Shown piece after piece: positions 1-11,218 of a stretch of DNA of 64,000 nucleotides. The notes beneath the pieces were generated by a model. It saw only the letters and a program-made list of their open reading frames with translations. It was not told the DNA's origin and did not search any database. The DNA lies in the NCBI GenBank assembly GCA_958296175.1, contig OY282448.1:1736472-1800471 (forward strand), read 5' to 3'. Origin of the DNA: an uncultured Chloroflexota bacterium. Its GTDB lineage: Bacteria; Chloroflexota; UBA11872. Every line of letters starts with the position of its first letter. Positions within the stretch are counted from its first letter, which is position 1. The position numbers and the translations under genes were made by a program.

Positions 1-358
1 CGTGCCGGCCGGCAGCGTCCCCAAGGACGGCCCCTCGGCCGGCGTCACCATGAGCGCCGCCATCATGTCCGCCGTCACCGGGCGGCGCGTGCGGCGCGAC
101 ATTGCCATGACCGGCGAGGTCACCCTGCGCGGCCGCGTCCTCCCCATCGGCGGCCTCAAAGAAAAAGTGCTGGCCGCCCACCGCGCCGGCCTGCACACCG
201 TCATCGCGCCGGCCGACAACCGCGCCGACCTGGACGACATCCCCGCGCGCGTGCGCAAGCAGATGCGCTTCGTGTGGGTCAGCGACATGGACACCGTGCT
301 TTCGACCGTCTTGATTCACGACCACCCAGCGGCGCCGGCGGCGCCCAGACCAGCCTAG
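1..358 (+). CDS. lon: Lon protease, C-terminal fragment
   Basis: This is the tail of the ATP-dependent Lon protease, which degrades misfolded and regulatory proteins in the cytosol. The gene enters from beyond the left edge, so the substrate-binding and ATPase domains are not visible. About 119 residues of the S16 peptidase domain remain. Both members of the Ser-Lys catalytic dyad are present: the serine in PKDGPSAG (codon at 35-37) and the lysine in GGLKEK (codon at 158-160). The stop codon overlaps the Shine-Dalgarno sequence of dnaK, so lon is probably co-transcribed with the chaperone genes. In actinomycetes lon belongs to the HspR regulon, and hspR lies in this same operon. The first visible base is the last base of a codon. 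Confidence 0.96.
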   Translation, partial: VPAGSVPKDGPSAGVTMSAAIMSAVTGRRVRRDIAMTGEVTLRGRVLPIGGLKEKVLAAHRAGLHTVIAPADNRADLDDIPARVRKQMRFVWVSDMDTVLSTVLIHDHPAAPAAPRPA

Positions 359-363
359 GAGGG
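357..363 (+). promoter_or_regulatory. Shine-Dalgarno sequence of dnaK
   Basis: AGGAGGG lies 8 bases before the dnaK ATG and overlaps the lon stop codon. It fixes the dnaK start and suggests that translation of the two genes is coupled. Confidence 0.8.
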
Positions 364-371
364 AACCGCGC

Positions 372-2279
<1,908 letters not shown>

Positions 2280-2289
2280 GAGAGAGCGC

Positions 2290-2847
2290 ATGCACGCAGA
2301 CGCACCGCGCGGCGGCCAGCCCGCCGCCGGCGCGCCCCCGCCTGACGCCCACGGCCAGGCCGCGGCCGATCCCGCGAGCGCGCAACCCGACGACGAAGCT
2401 GCACGGCTGCGCGGCACGTGTGACCAGCTGCGGCGGGCGCTGGCCAACGAGGAAAACGCGCGCAAACGCGCGGAACGCGCCGCGGGCGACCGCGCGCGCC
2501 GCGCCGAGGACGAGTTGCTGTGCGGCCTGCTGCCCGTGGTCGACGACCTGGAACGGGCGCAGCAGGCGCTCGACGCCGCGGACGGCGCCGCGGACGCGGC
2601 GGCGCTGCTCGCAGGGGTAGAAAACATCCACAAGGCCTTCCGCGGCTGGCTCGCGGCGCGCGGCGTCCAGCCCATCGAGACCGACGGCGCCTTCGACGTG
2701 CGCTGGCATGAGGCGGTGGCCGCGGTCCCCGCGCCCGACGCGCCCGCCGGCAACGTCATCGGCGTGGAGCGCCGCGGCTACCGCCGCGGCGATTCCCTCC
2801 TGCGCGCCGCGCGCGTGATCGTGGCGAAGGAGGCCGACGGACCCTAG
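2290..2847 (+). CDS. grpE: Nucleotide exchange factor GrpE (first copy)
   Basis: GrpE releases ADP from DnaK. The protein has 185 residues: a disordered Ala/Pro-rich head (1-35), a charged coiled coil (about 38-80) and the C-terminal beta-wing. The wing shows the family pattern WHEAVAAVP followed by a [18 protein letters not shown] ending. It is shorter and more divergent than the second GrpE at 32330. The gene sits 10 bases after dnaK and 8 bases before the dnaJ-like gene, so it is part of the lon-dnaK-grpE-dnaJ-hspR-clpC operon. The start is the first ATG after dnaK, behind a GGAGAG stretch. Identification rests on the C-terminal pattern and the context; the N-terminal half alone would not identify it. 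Confidence 0.93.
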   Translation: MHADAPRGGQPAAGAPPPDAHGQAAADPASAQPDDEAARLRGTCDQLRRALANEENARKRAERAAGDRARRAEDELLCGLLPVVDDLERAQQALDAADGAADAAALLAGVENIHKAFRGWLAARGVQPIETDGAFDVRWHEAVAAVPAPDAPAGNVIGVERRGYRRGDSLLRAARVIVAKEADGP

Positions 2848-2855
2848 GCGCCGCC

Positions 2856-3767
2856 ATGGAATTCAAGGACTACTACCAAACCCTCGGCGTCCCTCGCAGC
2901 GCCTCCGCCAACGACATCAAGGCGGCCTACCGGCGCCTGGCGCGCAAGTTCCACCCCGACGTCAACCCGGGCGACGCCGCGGCCGGCGTGCGCTTCAAAG
3001 AGATCAACGAAGCCCGCGAAGTCCTCAGCGACCCCGACAAACGCGCGCGCTACGACGCCTTCGGCGCCAACTGGCAGCGCACCGGCTCGTTCGACGAAGC
3101 CTTCCGCCGCAGCGGCGGGCGCGCGGACGGCTTCGACGGCTCGGGCTTCAGCGACTTCTTCCAGACGCTCTTCGGCGGCGGGTTCGCCGGCCGCGCACCG
3201 CGGCCCGCCCCGCCGCCGCACGTGGAAGAAGAGCTGCCCGTGTCCCTGGCCGAAGTGGCCCAGGGCGGGCGCCGCGCCCTCACCATGCGCGTGCCGGCCC
3301 CCGACGGCTCGGTGCGTCAGCGCCGCCTCCAGGTCACCATTCCCCCCGGCGTGCGCGACGGCCAGCGCCTGCGCGTGGCCGGCGAAGGCCCCGTGCGCGC
3401 CGACGGTTCCCGCGGCGACCTGCTGCTGCGCGTGCGCCTCACCCCCGACGAGCGCTTCGAACGCGACGGCGGCGACCTCATCGTCACGGCCGACGTCGGC
3501 CTCGCCGAGGCCATGCTGGGCGCGCGCGTCACCGTGCCCGCGCTCGACGGCGCGCGCTTGACCGTGCGCGTGCCCTCCGAAGTGCAGGACGGCCAGCGCC
3601 TGCGCCTGCGCGGCCAGGGCCTGCCGCGCCCCGACGGGTCCCGCGGCGACATGTTCGTGCGCGTGCGCGTGCGCCTGCCGCGCAACCTCAGCGAACGCGA
3701 ACGCGGCCTCTTCCGCGAGCTGGCCCAGCTGCGCGGCGAGCATCCCGCCCCGGCCGCGGTGCGCTGA
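2856..3767 (+). CDS. cbpA: DnaJ/CbpA-type J-domain co-chaperone without zinc finger
   Basis: This Hsp40 delivers substrates to DnaK and stimulates its ATPase. The J domain occupies residues 1-70 and carries the HPD signature in FHPDVNPG. A Gly/Phe-rich linker follows (about 95-125). Two C-terminal beta domains come next, each with a GQRLR motif ([12 protein letters not shown] and [12 protein letters not shown]). The four CxxCxGxG zinc-binding motifs of true DnaJ are absent and the length is 303 residues, so it belongs to the CbpA/DnaJ2 class. The zinc-finger version is encoded separately at 33094-34200. It lies in the HspR operon between grpE and hspR, which in actinomycetes is the usual place for dnaJ1. 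Confidence 0.94.
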   Translation: MEFKDYYQTLGVPRSASANDIKAAYRRLARKFHPDVNPGDAAAGVRFKEINEAREVLSDPDKRARYDAFGANWQRTGSFDEAFRRSGGRADGFDGSGFSDFFQTLFGGGFAGRAPRPAPPPHVEEELPVSLAEVAQGGRRALTMRVPAPDGSVRQRRLQVTIPPGVRDGQRLRVAGEGPVRADGSRGDLLLRVRLTPDERFERDGGDLIVTADVGLAEAMLGARVTVPALDGARLTVRVPSEVQDGQRLRLRGQGLPRPDGSRGDMFVRVRVRLPRNLSERERGLFRELAQLRGEHPAPAAVR

Positions 3768-3867
3768 CCATGTGCGCCGCCCCAGCGCCCCGCCGCCTCG
3801 ACGCCCCGCCGCCGTCCGTGCGCCCCCGCCGCGCGCGCCCCGCCCCGCCCCCCGCGGCGCGCCGGCC

Positions 3868-4281
3868 ATGATCTTCGACGACGACCACCCGCGCGTGGAC
3901 GAGATGCGCGCCCGCCCCGCCTTCTTCATCGGCGTCGTGGCCGAAATGACCGAGGTGCACCCCCAGACCCTGCGCCATTACGAGCGCGTCGGGCTGCTCG
4001 CCCCCAGCCGCACGCGCGGCAACGTGCGCATCTTCTCCCTGGTGGACGTCGAGCGCGTGCGCCTCATCAAGCGCCTCATAACCGAACTGGGCGTCAACCT
4101 GGCCGGCGTGGAAGTCATCCTCAACATGCGCGACCGTTACGAACGCCAGGCCGCCGCCCACCGCGCCGCCGTGGCCGACCTGCGCCGCCGCCACGAGGCC
4201 GAGCTGCACCGCCTGCGCCGCGCCCTGCGCCGCGCCACCCAAGACCCCGGCCCGCGCCGCCCCGAAGGACCCGCCCCGTGA
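3868..4281 (+). CDS. hspR: Heat-shock repressor HspR (MerR family)
   Basis: HspR represses dnaK operons and related protease genes by binding HAIR inverted repeats, with DnaK as co-repressor. A winged-helix MerR domain is clear: HPQTLRHYERVGLLAPSRT and then GNVRIFSLVDVERV, followed by ELGVNLAGVEVIL, which is the HspR hallmark. I chose the ATG at 3868, giving 137 residues, because the reading frame upstream of it (a GTG at 3772) is only Pro/Arg/Ala-rich and resembles no HspR. The C-terminus is an Arg/His-rich coiled coil (about 90-125). Its stop overlaps the clpC ATG by one base. No HAIR site is visible inside the window; if the operon has one it should lie upstream of lon. Confidence 0.93.
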   Translation: MIFDDDHPRVDEMRARPAFFIGVVAEMTEVHPQTLRHYERVGLLAPSRTRGNVRIFSLVDVERVRLIKRLITELGVNLAGVEVILNMRDRYERQAAAHRAAVADLRRRHEAELHRLRRALRRATQDPGPRRPEGPAP

Positions 4282-6800
4282 TGCAGTTCGACAAATTCAC
4301 CGACAAAGCGCAGGAAACCATCCAGCGCGCCCAGTCCCTCATGCTGGAGCACAACCACACCCAGCTCGACGCCGAACACCTGCTGCTGGCCCTGCTGGAC
4401 GACAACGACTCCCTGGCCGTGCGCATTCTGCAGCGGCTGCGCGTCTCCCCCGACCTGGCGCGCGGCGAAGCCAAACGCGCCCTCGGCGCCAAGCCCCGCG
4501 TCACCTCCGACCAGCCAGGCGGCCCCATCGCCCAGGGCCAGATGTTCGTCACCCCGCAAACCATCGAGATCATCAAATCCGCCGGCGAAGAAGCCGACCG
4601 GCTCAGCGACGACTACGTGGGCAACGAACACCTGCTGCTGGCCGTCGCCAAGTCCCAGAGCTCCGAGGCCGGCCGCATCCTGCGCTCCGTCGGCGTCGAC
4701 GCCGAAGGCGTCTACCAGGCCTTGCGACACATCCGCGGCGCCCAGCGCTCCTCCGCCCCCAGCGCCGAAAACCAATACGAGATTCTCAGCAAATACAGCG
4801 TCGACCTCACCCAGCTGGCCGCCGCCGGCAAGCTGGACCCCGTCATCGGACGCGAGCGCGAGATCAAGCGCGTCGTGCAGGTGCTGGCGCGCCGCACCAA
4901 GAACAATCCCGCCCTCATCGGCGAACCCGGCGTGGGCAAAACCGCCATCGTCGAAGGCCTGGCGCAGCGCATCGCCAGCGGCGACGTGCCCGAACTCCTG
5001 CGCGGGCGCACCGTGCTGGCCGTCGACATGGCCGCCATGCTGGCCGGCGCCAAGTTCCGCGGCGAGTTCGAAGAACGCCTCAAGGCCGTCATCGACGAAG
5101 TGCGCGCCGCCGAAGGCCAGATCGTCCTCTTCTTCGACGAGCTCCACCAGGCCGTCGGCGCCGGCGCCGCCGACGGCGCCATCGACGCCTCCACCATGCT
5201 CAAACCCGCCCTCGCCCGCGGCGAGCTGCAAGCCGTCGGCGCAACCACCCTGGACGAATTCCGCCGCCACGTCGAACGCGACAAAGCCCTCGCGCGCCGC
5301 TTCCAGCCCGTCCACGTCGAACCCCCCAGCGTCGACGAAACCGTGCAGGTGCTGCAGGGCCTGCGCCAGCGCTACGAAGCCCACCACGGCCTCAAAATCA
5401 GCAGCGAGGCCCTGCAGGCCGCCGCCGAACTCTCCGACCGCTACCTGAGCGAACGCTTCCTGCCCGACAAAGCCATCGACCTGGTGGACGAAGCCGCCGC
5501 CAAGGTGCGCGTGGACATCTTCGACGCCCCGCCCGAACTGCGCGCCGCCAGGAAAGTCATCGACGACCTCAAGGCCGACGAGGAGGACGCCTGGCGCCGC
5601 CGCGACTACGAACGCGCCGCCACCGTCAAGTCCCAGGTCCTGCAAAACGAGGCCAAGCTGGAAGACGCCCGCCGCCTGTGGCTGGCCGAGCAGGAGCTGG
5701 ACGAAGTCGTCGGCCCCGACGACATCGCCCAGGTCGTCTCCAGCATCACCGGCGTGCCCGCCGCCCGCATGTTCGAGCAAGAGGCGCGGCGCCTGCTGCG
5801 CATGGAAGACGCCCTGCACCGCCGCGTCGTCAACCAGAGCGAGGCCGTGGCCGCCGTGGCCGACGCCATCCGCCGCTCCCGCAGCGGCATCGGCGACCCC
5901 GCCCGCCCCATCGGCTCCTTCATCTTTCTGGGACCCACCGGCGTCGGCAAAACCGAGCTGGCGCGCGCCCTGGCCGAATTCATGTTCGACGACGAACGCG
6001 CCCTGCTGCGCGTCGACATGTCCGAATACGGCGAACGCCACACCGTCAGCCGCCTGATCGGCGCCCCGCCCGGCTACGTCGGCTACGACGACGCCGCCCA
6101 GCTCACCGAACGAGTCCGCCGCCGGCCCTACCAGGTCGTGCTCTTCGACGAAATCGAAAAAGCCCACCCCGACGTCTTCAACGTGCTGCTGCAAGTGCTG
6201 GACGACGGCCGCCTCACCGACGGCCACGGCCGCACGGTCGACTTCGCCAACACCATCATCATCATGACCTCCAACGTCGGCGCGCAGCACATCCGGCGCG
6301 AGAACCAGCTCGGGTTCGGCGTGCAGGACGACGACGACGAAGCCGCCGAGGCGCGCGAGTACCGCGGCATGCGCGCCCGCCTGATGACCGACCTGCGCCG
6401 CGCCTTCCGCCCCGAGTTCCTCAACCGCGTCGACGAAACCATCATCTTCCACTCGCTCACCCAGCCCCAGCTGCGCCAGATCGTGGACCTGATGGCCGCC
6501 CATCTGGCCGCGCGCCTGCACGAACGCGACCTGGCCGTGGAACTCTCCACCGCCGCCAAAGACCGCATCCTGGCGCTGGGCTGGAACCCCGCCTACGGCG
6601 CGCGCCCTCTGCGCCGCACCTTGCAGCGCCACGTCGAAAACCCCATCGCCCGCATGCTCCTCGACGGCGCCTGCCGCCCCGGCGCCACCATCCACGTCGA
6701 CGTCCGCGGCGACCAGTTCACCTTCGCCGCCACCCCATCTCCCGACCCCGCGCCCCCCGACCCCGCGCCCCCCGACCCGTCCGACTCCCCGTCCCCCTGA
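4281..6800 (+). CDS. clpC: Clp protease ATP-binding subunit, ClpC type
   Basis: This AAA+ unfoldase feeds proteins to ClpP. It has a double N-terminal Clp repeat (1-145), a first ATPase module with Walker A GEPGVGKT, a short middle domain with a UVR-like segment (about 430-475), and a second ATPase module with GPTGVGKT and [11 protein letters not shown]. The middle domain is far too short for the ClpB coiled-coil wing. The loop QLGFGVQ near residue 677 matches the ClpP-binding (V/I/L)G(F/L) loop, so ClpC fits better than the ClpB usually tied to HspR. The tail repeats a PDPAPP motif and is probably disordered. The start could also be the GTG three bases earlier. No clpP is in the window. The gene ends the heat-shock operon. 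Confidence 0.93.
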   Translation: MQFDKFTDKAQETIQRAQSLMLEHNHTQLDAEHLLLALLDDNDSLAVRILQRLRVSPDLARGEAKRALGAKPRVTSDQPGGPIAQGQMFVTPQTIEIIKSAGEEADRLSDDYVGNEHLLLAVAKSQSSEAGRILRSVGVDAEGVYQALRHIRGAQRSSAPSAENQYEILSKYSVDLTQLAAAGKLDPVIGREREIKRVVQVLARRTKNNPALIGEPGVGKTAIVEGLAQRIASGDVPELLRGRTVLAVDMAAMLAGAKFRGEFEERLKAVIDEVRAAEGQIVLFFDELHQAVGAGAADGAIDASTMLKPALARGELQAVGATTLDEFRRHVERDKALARRFQPVHVEPPSVDETVQVLQGLRQRYEAHHGLKISSEALQAAAELSDRYLSERFLPDKAIDLVDEAAAKVRVDIFDAPPELRAARKVIDDLKADEEDAWRRRDYERAATVKSQVLQNEAKLEDARRLWLAEQELDEVVGPDDIAQVVSSITGVPAARMFEQEARRLLRMEDALHRRVVNQSEAVAAVADAIRRSRSGIGDPARPIGSFIFLGPTGVGKTELARALAEFMFDDERALLRVDMSEYGERHTVSRLIGAPPGYVGYDDAAQLTERVRRRPYQVVLFDEIEKAHPDVFNVLLQVLDDGRLTDGHGRTVDFANTIIIMTSNVGAQHIRRENQLGFGVQDDDDEAAEAREYRGMRARLMTDLRRAFRPEFLNRVDETIIFHSLTQPQLRQIVDLMAAHLAARLHERDLAVELSTAAKDRILALGWNPAYGARPLRRTLQRHVENPIARMLLDGACRPGATIHVDVRGDQFTFAATPSPDPAPPDPAPPDPSDSPSP

Positions 6801-6817
6801 CAGAGCTTCTATCCCGG

Positions 6818-6851
6818 CCCGGCCGTCCCGGCGGCCGCGCGGGCGGCCGGG
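6818..6851. terminator. GC-rich inverted repeat after clpC
   Basis: CCCGGCCG (6818-6825) can pair with CGGCCGGG (6844-6851) around an 18-base loop, shortly after the clpC stop. There is no T-run, so this is at best a weak or factor-dependent terminator. The rest of the gap, 6801-7042, shows nothing else I recognise. Confidence 0.3.
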
Positions 6852-7042
6852 GGAGAAACGCCGCGGCCGTCCCAGCCGCCGCAGACTCGCCGCCTCCCGC
6901 ACCCGCGCCCGAGCCGCCGCCGCGGCCCGGCGATGCGCCTCTCGCATCCCCTGCCCCGCCGCTCCCCAATCCCCCGTCTCTTGCCTCCCCGCCTCCCAGC
7001 AGGCACGATTCTCCTCGCCGCGCCTCCCCTGGAGACCCGCCC

Positions 7043-7828
7043 GTGGCCTACTCGGAATTTGCCCGCCTCACCCGTGACCAGATCGGCCAGCGCGCCGCGG
7101 CCGCGGTGGCCCTCCTGCCCACGGCCTCCATCGAACAGCACGGCCCCCAGCACCCCGTGGGGCTGGACACCATGTGCTGCCTGGCCGTGGCGCGCGGCGC
7201 GGCCGAAGCCGCCCAGGGGGTGGACGTCATCGTCGCGCCGCCGCTGCACTTCGGTTCCTCCGACCATCACCGCCCCTTCCCCGGCGTGCTCACGCTGCGC
7301 AGCCCCACCTTCTACCGCGTGCTCACCGAGGTGGTGGAAAGCCTCAGGCTCTCCGGCTTCCGCCGCATCCTGATCCTCAACGGCCACGGCGGCAATTACC
7401 TGATGCTGCAGCAGGTCGCGCGCGACTTCGTGCTGGCCAACCCCGACATGCGCGTGGCCGGCGGCGCCTACTGGGACATCGCGCGCCCGCGGCTGGAGGC
7501 CGTCCCGGCCGCGCGCCAAGTGCTGGTGCCGGGCCACGGCGGCGACTTCGAAACCGCTCTCATGCTGCACCTGCACCCCGACCTGGTGCGCCAGGACCTA
7601 CTGCCCGTGCAGCACGCCGACCGCGACGACCCGCGCAGCGCCGCAACCGCCATCCCGCCCCTGCGCGGCGGCGCCAACGTGGCGGACATCGACTACGCCA
7701 TCTTCCCCGGCGCCCGCGTCACCGGCCTCAGCGACGACGCCCGCGCCGCCACCGCCGAGCTGGGGCGGCAGTACTACCAGATCGCCGTCGAAGAAGTGGC
7801 CGACCTGCTGCGCTCCCTTGCCCCCTAG
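7043..7828 (+). CDS. Creatininase-family amidohydrolase
   Basis: This is a metal-dependent amidohydrolase of the creatininase/FAPy-deaminase superfamily, 261 residues. Family signatures include EQHGPQHPVGLDT (about residues 32-44), which supplies metal ligands, NGHGGN (about 112-117), and a later GHGGDFETALMLHL carrying the conserved glutamate. I chose the GTG at 7043 because GGAG lies 8 bases upstream and the frame before it is unstructured Pro/Arg. Members act on creatinine, on formamidopyrimidine intermediates of riboflavin/F420 synthesis, or in mycofactocin maturation. No neighbour (a NUDIX gene follows) selects one of these, so the substrate is unknown. Confidence 0.88.
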   Translation: MAYSEFARLTRDQIGQRAAAAVALLPTASIEQHGPQHPVGLDTMCCLAVARGAAEAAQGVDVIVAPPLHFGSSDHHRPFPGVLTLRSPTFYRVLTEVVESLRLSGFRRILILNGHGGNYLMLQQVARDFVLANPDMRVAGGAYWDIARPRLEAVPAARQVLVPGHGGDFETALMLHLHPDLVRQDLLPVQHADRDDPRSAATAIPPLRGGANVADIDYAIFPGARVTGLSDDARAATAELGRQYYQIAVEEVADLLRSLAP

Positions 7829-7861
7829 CGCCCCGCCCGCCGCGCGCGCTCAGCCGCCGCC

Positions 7862-8506
7862 GTGACGCGCCCCCGCCCAGCAGCCCACCGCAACGTCATC
7901 GGCGTCGGCGGCGTGGTGCCCATGGGCGCCGGCGTGCTGCTCGTGCGCCTCACCTACAGCCGCCACAAAGGCCGCTTTATGCTGCCCGGCGGCAAAGTCG
8001 ACCCGGGCGAATCCCTGGAAGCCGCCCTCGTGCGCGAAGTCCAGGAAGAAGCCGGCGTCCTGGCCGAACCCGACGGCCTGATCGCCGTGCGCCACCGCGT
8101 CGACCCGCACGAGCTCAACTGCTACCTGATCTTCGCCATGCGCTACCTGCGCGGCACGCCCCGCGCCAACGGCCAGGACACCGACGCCGCGGCCGTCGTC
8201 CCGGCCGACGAATTGCGCGCCGGCTCCCCGCGCGTCGTGCCGCTGGCGGCGGCCGCCGCCCTGCCGCTGCTGGACGGCGCCGCCATCCGCCTGCCCGCGC
8301 ATGGCTTCGTCCCGCCGGCCGGCCCCTACACGGCGCAGACGTTCCAGCTCTACGCGGCCGAGACCCCCGCGCCGCCCGCGCCCCGACGCGATCCGGCCGA
8401 CGCGGATTGCAACTACGAGCGTGGGGGCGCCGCGGCTGATCCAGCGCCTCGGCGCGGCCCGGCCGACGCCCGCCCGTCTAGAACTTGTCGGCCAGCCAGT
8501 AGCTGA
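7862..8506 (+). CDS. NUDIX hydrolase
   Basis: This enzyme hydrolyses a nucleoside diphosphate linked to another moiety. The full Nudix box is present at about residues 41-63 (GKVDPGESLEAALVREVQEE then AGV), with the metal-binding REVQEE core. The Nudix fold covers residues 8-135. The rest is a longer C-terminal segment of low complexity that overlaps the convergent acetyltransferase gene by 29 bases. The start is a GTG 31 bases after the creatininase stop. I cannot assign the substrate. It may be co-transcribed with the creatininase-family gene. Confidence 0.88.
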   Translation: MTRPRPAAHRNVIGVGGVVPMGAGVLLVRLTYSRHKGRFMLPGGKVDPGESLEAALVREVQEEAGVLAEPDGLIAVRHRVDPHELNCYLIFAMRYLRGTPRANGQDTDAAAVVPADELRAGSPRVVPLAAAAALPLLDGAAIRLPAHGFVPPAGPYTAQTFQLYAAETPAPPAPRRDPADADCNYERGGAAADPAPRRGPADARPSRTCRPASS

Positions 8507-9680
8507 ACGGCGAATCGGGAAACAGACGGCGCAAATACACGTCCACGTGCGGCGGCGCGCCCGCATCGCGCAGCGCGGCGAAGCCGCCCTCCAGCCCCAG
8601 ATACAGATCCAAAAACTGCTGGCTGGTCAGTTCCACCACCGGTTCCCCGCCCTGCGGAGCGGCAAACACCACGTTCGCCAGCGGCGTCTCCACCCGCACC
8701 GCCTCGCCGTCCACGCGCAGCACGAACGACGGCCCGGGCAGCGGCGCCGCGCGCCGCCGCCGTCGGATCAGCTCCGGCGCCGCCGCCTCCAGCGCACCGC
8801 GCAGCGAATTGAGCCGCACCATGAACCGCTGCTCGGGTTCCAGCCGCGCGCGCAGCCGCTTGCGCAGCAGGTCGAACAGCTCCGAGCGTGGATGCAGCTC
8901 GCCCGTCAGCCGCCGCACCCCCCGCCGCGCCGCCCGGTCGCGCCAGACGCTCACGAACGGCAGCGCCATGCTCTCGCTCTCGATCCCCGCGTCCAAAATC
9001 GTCACCCCGCTGCCGCTCAGCCTGGTGATCGCATAACCCACCACCGAGCCCACCTGTTGCAAAACGTCGAAGTGCACCTCGCAGCCCGGGTCGACCAGCG
9101 GCAGCCAGTCACACATCGCCAGCCAGTAGGCCTCGCTGCGGTCCAGCGGTCCCACGCGGTCCGCCGCCAGCTCCGCGTAGGCGAGCTCCACCGCCCGCAG
9201 GTCGCGCGGCTCGAACGGCCGCACCACGCGCCCGCCCGCCGACTCGACGTAGCCGCGCGGCAGCTCCGCCTCCAGCCGCGACGTGGGAACCGCGCGCCAG
9301 CCGCGGCCGGCGTACACCTCGGGCTTGTTGGTCGACAGCAGCGACAGCGGCTGCCCGTTGGCGTCCATCCGCGCGATGGCCGCGTCCAGCAGCCGCCCGG
9401 CGTATCCCTGCCCCTCGTGCGCCGGGTCCACGCACACGTCCGCCAGGCAGCCCGTGCGCACCCGCCCCAGGCCGTAGCGCATCACGCGCTCGGCAATCCA
9501 CAGGTGCCCAACCAGCGCGCCGTTCGCCTCCAGCACCAGGCTCTGCGACACGTCCCAGGCCGGGTCGCGCTCCTGGTGCGCGGCAAAGTACGCGCGCGGC
9601 GTGGCGGCGAACGACCGCGCCATCAAATCCAGCGCCTCGCCGCGCCGATCGGCGCTCAACGGCTGAACCTGAGATTCCAT
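8478..9680 (-). CDS. GNAT-family N-acetyltransferase, Eis-like
   Basis: The N-terminal half is a GNAT domain with the acetyl-CoA-binding stretch DVCVDPAHEGQGYAGRLL. The second half carries a degenerate GNAT repeat and a C-terminal sterol-carrier-like domain. The whole, about 400 residues, has the layout of the Eis/enhanced-intracellular-survival family. Eis proteins acetylate amines such as aminoglycosides or lysines; the substrate here is unknown. The start at 9680 (MESQVQPL) is inferred. An ATG at 9707 is possible, and the open frame runs further upstream only through repeat DNA. It converges on the NUDIX gene. A -10-like TACTAT on the minus strand (9752-9757) lies about 70 bases upstream. 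Confidence 0.85.
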   Translation of the reverse strand: MESQVQPLSADRRGEALDLMARSFAATPRAYFAAHQERDPAWDVSQSLVLEANGALVGHLWIAERVMRYGLGRVRTGCLADVCVDPAHEGQGYAGRLLDAAIARMDANGQPLSLLSTNKPEVYAGRGWRAVPTSRLEAELPRGYVESAGGRVVRPFEPRDLRAVELAYAELAADRVGPLDRSEAYWLAMCDWLPLVDPGCEVHFDVLQQVGSVVGYAITRLSGSGVTILDAGIESESMALPFVSVWRDRAARRGVRRLTGELHPRSELFDLLRKRLRARLEPEQRFMVRLNSLRGALEAAAPELIRRRRRAAPLPGPSFVLRVDGEAVRVETPLANVVFAAPQGGEPVVELTSQQFLDLYLGLEGGFAALRDAGAPPHVDVYLRRLFPDSPFSYWLADKF

Positions 9681-9751
9681 CAGCGGGTTGCCCAATGCTC
9701 CATACATGCACGACGGCCCGCCGCACGAGCGCAGCCGGGCCGGCCGCGTCC

Positions 9752-9757
9752 ATAGTA
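9752..9757 (-). promoter_or_regulatory. Possible -10 element of the acetyltransferase gene
   Basis: TACTAT, preceded by TT on the minus strand, is an AT-rich hexamer in very GC-rich surroundings, about 70 bases before the chosen start. No convincing -35 box is visible. Confidence 0.3.
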
Positions 9758-9831
9758 AACCAGCCGCGCCGCACTGGGTAGACGCTGGGCCGCCGCATGG
9801 AATTCGCCCGTGGTTCGCGGAGCATGGCCGC

Positions 9832-9899
9832 CGCCAGCGGCCGCCGCCGATGACCACCGCCAGTGGCCGCCGCCGATGACCACCGCCAGTGGCCGCCGA
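9832..9899. repeat. 26-base tandem repeat, 2.6 copies
   Basis: Two complete units (9832-9857, 9858-9883) and a 16-base partial copy each begin CGCCAG(C/T)GGCCGCCG, and the complete units end GATGACCAC. The second copy differs from the first by one base. The array lies between the Eis-like gene and the SGNH hydrolase gene, in a 279-base gap where I see no gene. Confidence 0.8.
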
Positions 9900-9959
9900 C
9901 CCCGCGCCCCCCAGCTGCGAGTCACCGGCCGCCGGCCGCGGTCCGCCAACGATATCCCG

Positions 9960-11186
9960 TTAGCCGCGGTCCCCGCCGCCTTGCCCCCCGCACCCCTGTG
10001 CCGCCAGGTACTCCAGCAGCGCTTCCGCCGCCCACTGGTGGCCGGCAGGGCTCCAGTGGCTGTCGTGGGGCCACTGCGCCTCCCGCAGCTCGCCGCCCTG
10101 CCGCTGGATGTACGCGGCATGATCGATCACGGGAATCTCCAGCGCCGCGGCCAGCGCGCGCAGACGTTCCAGCATGAGCGGCGGTCGATTCAAGGTCAGG
10201 CGGTGCGTCGCCAGGATCACCAGCTCCGCGCCGTCGCGCTGGGCGCGCCGCTCGAACTCCGCCAGCGCGAAGGCCGTGTTCGCCAACGCCTCCTCGAACA
10301 CCAGCGGGAGGTCTTCGCGCCCGAACATGTCAGTCATTGCGCCCCCCGTGGTCGGCCGCCAGCCGCCAAACAGCTCGGCGTAGCCCGGGCGGCCGCGCAG
10401 CGCCTCGAACCGCCAGACCAGCTCGGAGTCCACCGGCGCGGGGAACAAGTACGACCACTTGGCGAGCACCCAGCCCGCAAGCCTGGACGTCCGCCCCATC
10501 CAGTCGCGGATCCGGTCGACCAGGGACTCGAACGACGCGGGCTGCGGCGGCAGCCGAAACTCTTTGTAGGCGGGGTCGGGCGGCCACAGCGCCAGCGTTC
10601 CATCCGCGCCCCGCTGCACACTCGATTCCGACAGATGCTGCGGGTCCCGGCCGCGGCGCATCCCCAGCAGCACCGGGTGATTGTCGGCAAAGTCGTTGGG
10701 GACGAATACCAGCACCAGCAGCTTGGGGCGCAGCGGCCGGGCGAATTCGTCGTACAGCGCCAATTGCTGCGCCTGGCCGGTGCCCGCGATCCCGAAGCCA
10801 GCCACCGTGACGTCCAGGTCGGGCAGCGCCCGCGCCGCCAGCGCTTCCAGGCGCGACGTCAGCTTGTCCGCCACGGGCACTTGCACTGCCTGCACGAGGG
10901 AATCGCCGATGACGGCCACGTGGCAGCTTGCCGCCGCGCGCGCCGGACTGGGCGGCTCGCGGTCCAGAAAGCCCAGGCTGTTGACGCGGGTCGTGGTCCA
11001 AAAGTCCAGCTGATTCGTGTGGCGCACCAGCGCATGCGGCTCGAACATGTTCCCCACCTCCGGCACGAACGTCGTGCGGAGGCTCGACGCCGTGAACGGC
11101 GCGCTCAGTCGAAGGTAGATCTCGCCCGCCGCGCCCAGCAGCGTCAGGCCGGCCAGCAGCAGCAGCGCATTCCACCCAACCACGCG
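9960..11186 (-). CDS. SGNH/GDSL-family hydrolase, membrane-anchored (SxtL-like position)
   Basis: This is a predicted esterase or acyltransferase-type hydrolase anchored to the membrane. One transmembrane helix lies at the very N-terminus (WNALLLLAGLTLLGAAGE). The catalytic serine is in VIGDSLVQ, and the Asp/His pair is in DSHWSPAGH near the C-terminus, as in SGNH hydrolases. I chose the GTG at 11186. The frame continues upstream through an Arg-rich stretch to a TTG at 11312, but that would overlap the carbamoyltransferase gene by 94 bases. It is the last gene of a four-gene minus-strand cassette. In saxitoxin clusters a GDSL protein (SxtL) holds the same place beside the carbamoyltransferase. 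Confidence 0.85.
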   Translation of the reverse strand, partial: RVVGWNALLLLAGLTLLGAAGEIYLRLSAPFTASSLRTTFVPEVGNMFEPHALVRHTNQLDFWTTTRVNSLGFLDREPPSPARAAASCHVAVIGDSLVQAVQVPVADKLTSRLEALAARALPDLDVTVAGFGIAGTGQAQQLALYDEFARPLRPKLLVLVFVPNDFADNHPVLLGMRRGRDPQHLSESSVQRGADGTLALWPPDPAYKEFRLPPQPASFESLVDRIRDWMGRTSRLAGWVLAKWSYLFPAPVDSELVWRFEALRGRPGYAELFGGWRPTTGGAMTDMFGREDLPLVFEEALANTAFALAEFERRAQRDGAELVILATHRLTLNRPPLMLERLRALAAALEIPVIDHAAYIQRQGGELREAQWPHDSHWSPAGHQWAAEALLEYLAAQGCGGQGGGDRG

Positions 11187-11218
11187 CAGCGCCCGGCGCG
11201 CGCGCGGCCGCGCGCGCC

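Noticed and set aside
1..371. HAIR-type HspR operator between lon and dnaK
   Set aside because: The gap is 13 bases and holds only the Shine-Dalgarno sequence. Any operator would lie upstream of lon, outside the window.
4137..6947. 936-codon minus-strand frame opposite clpC
   Set aside because: It is a Gly/Val/Ala-rich antisense frame of a well-identified gene.
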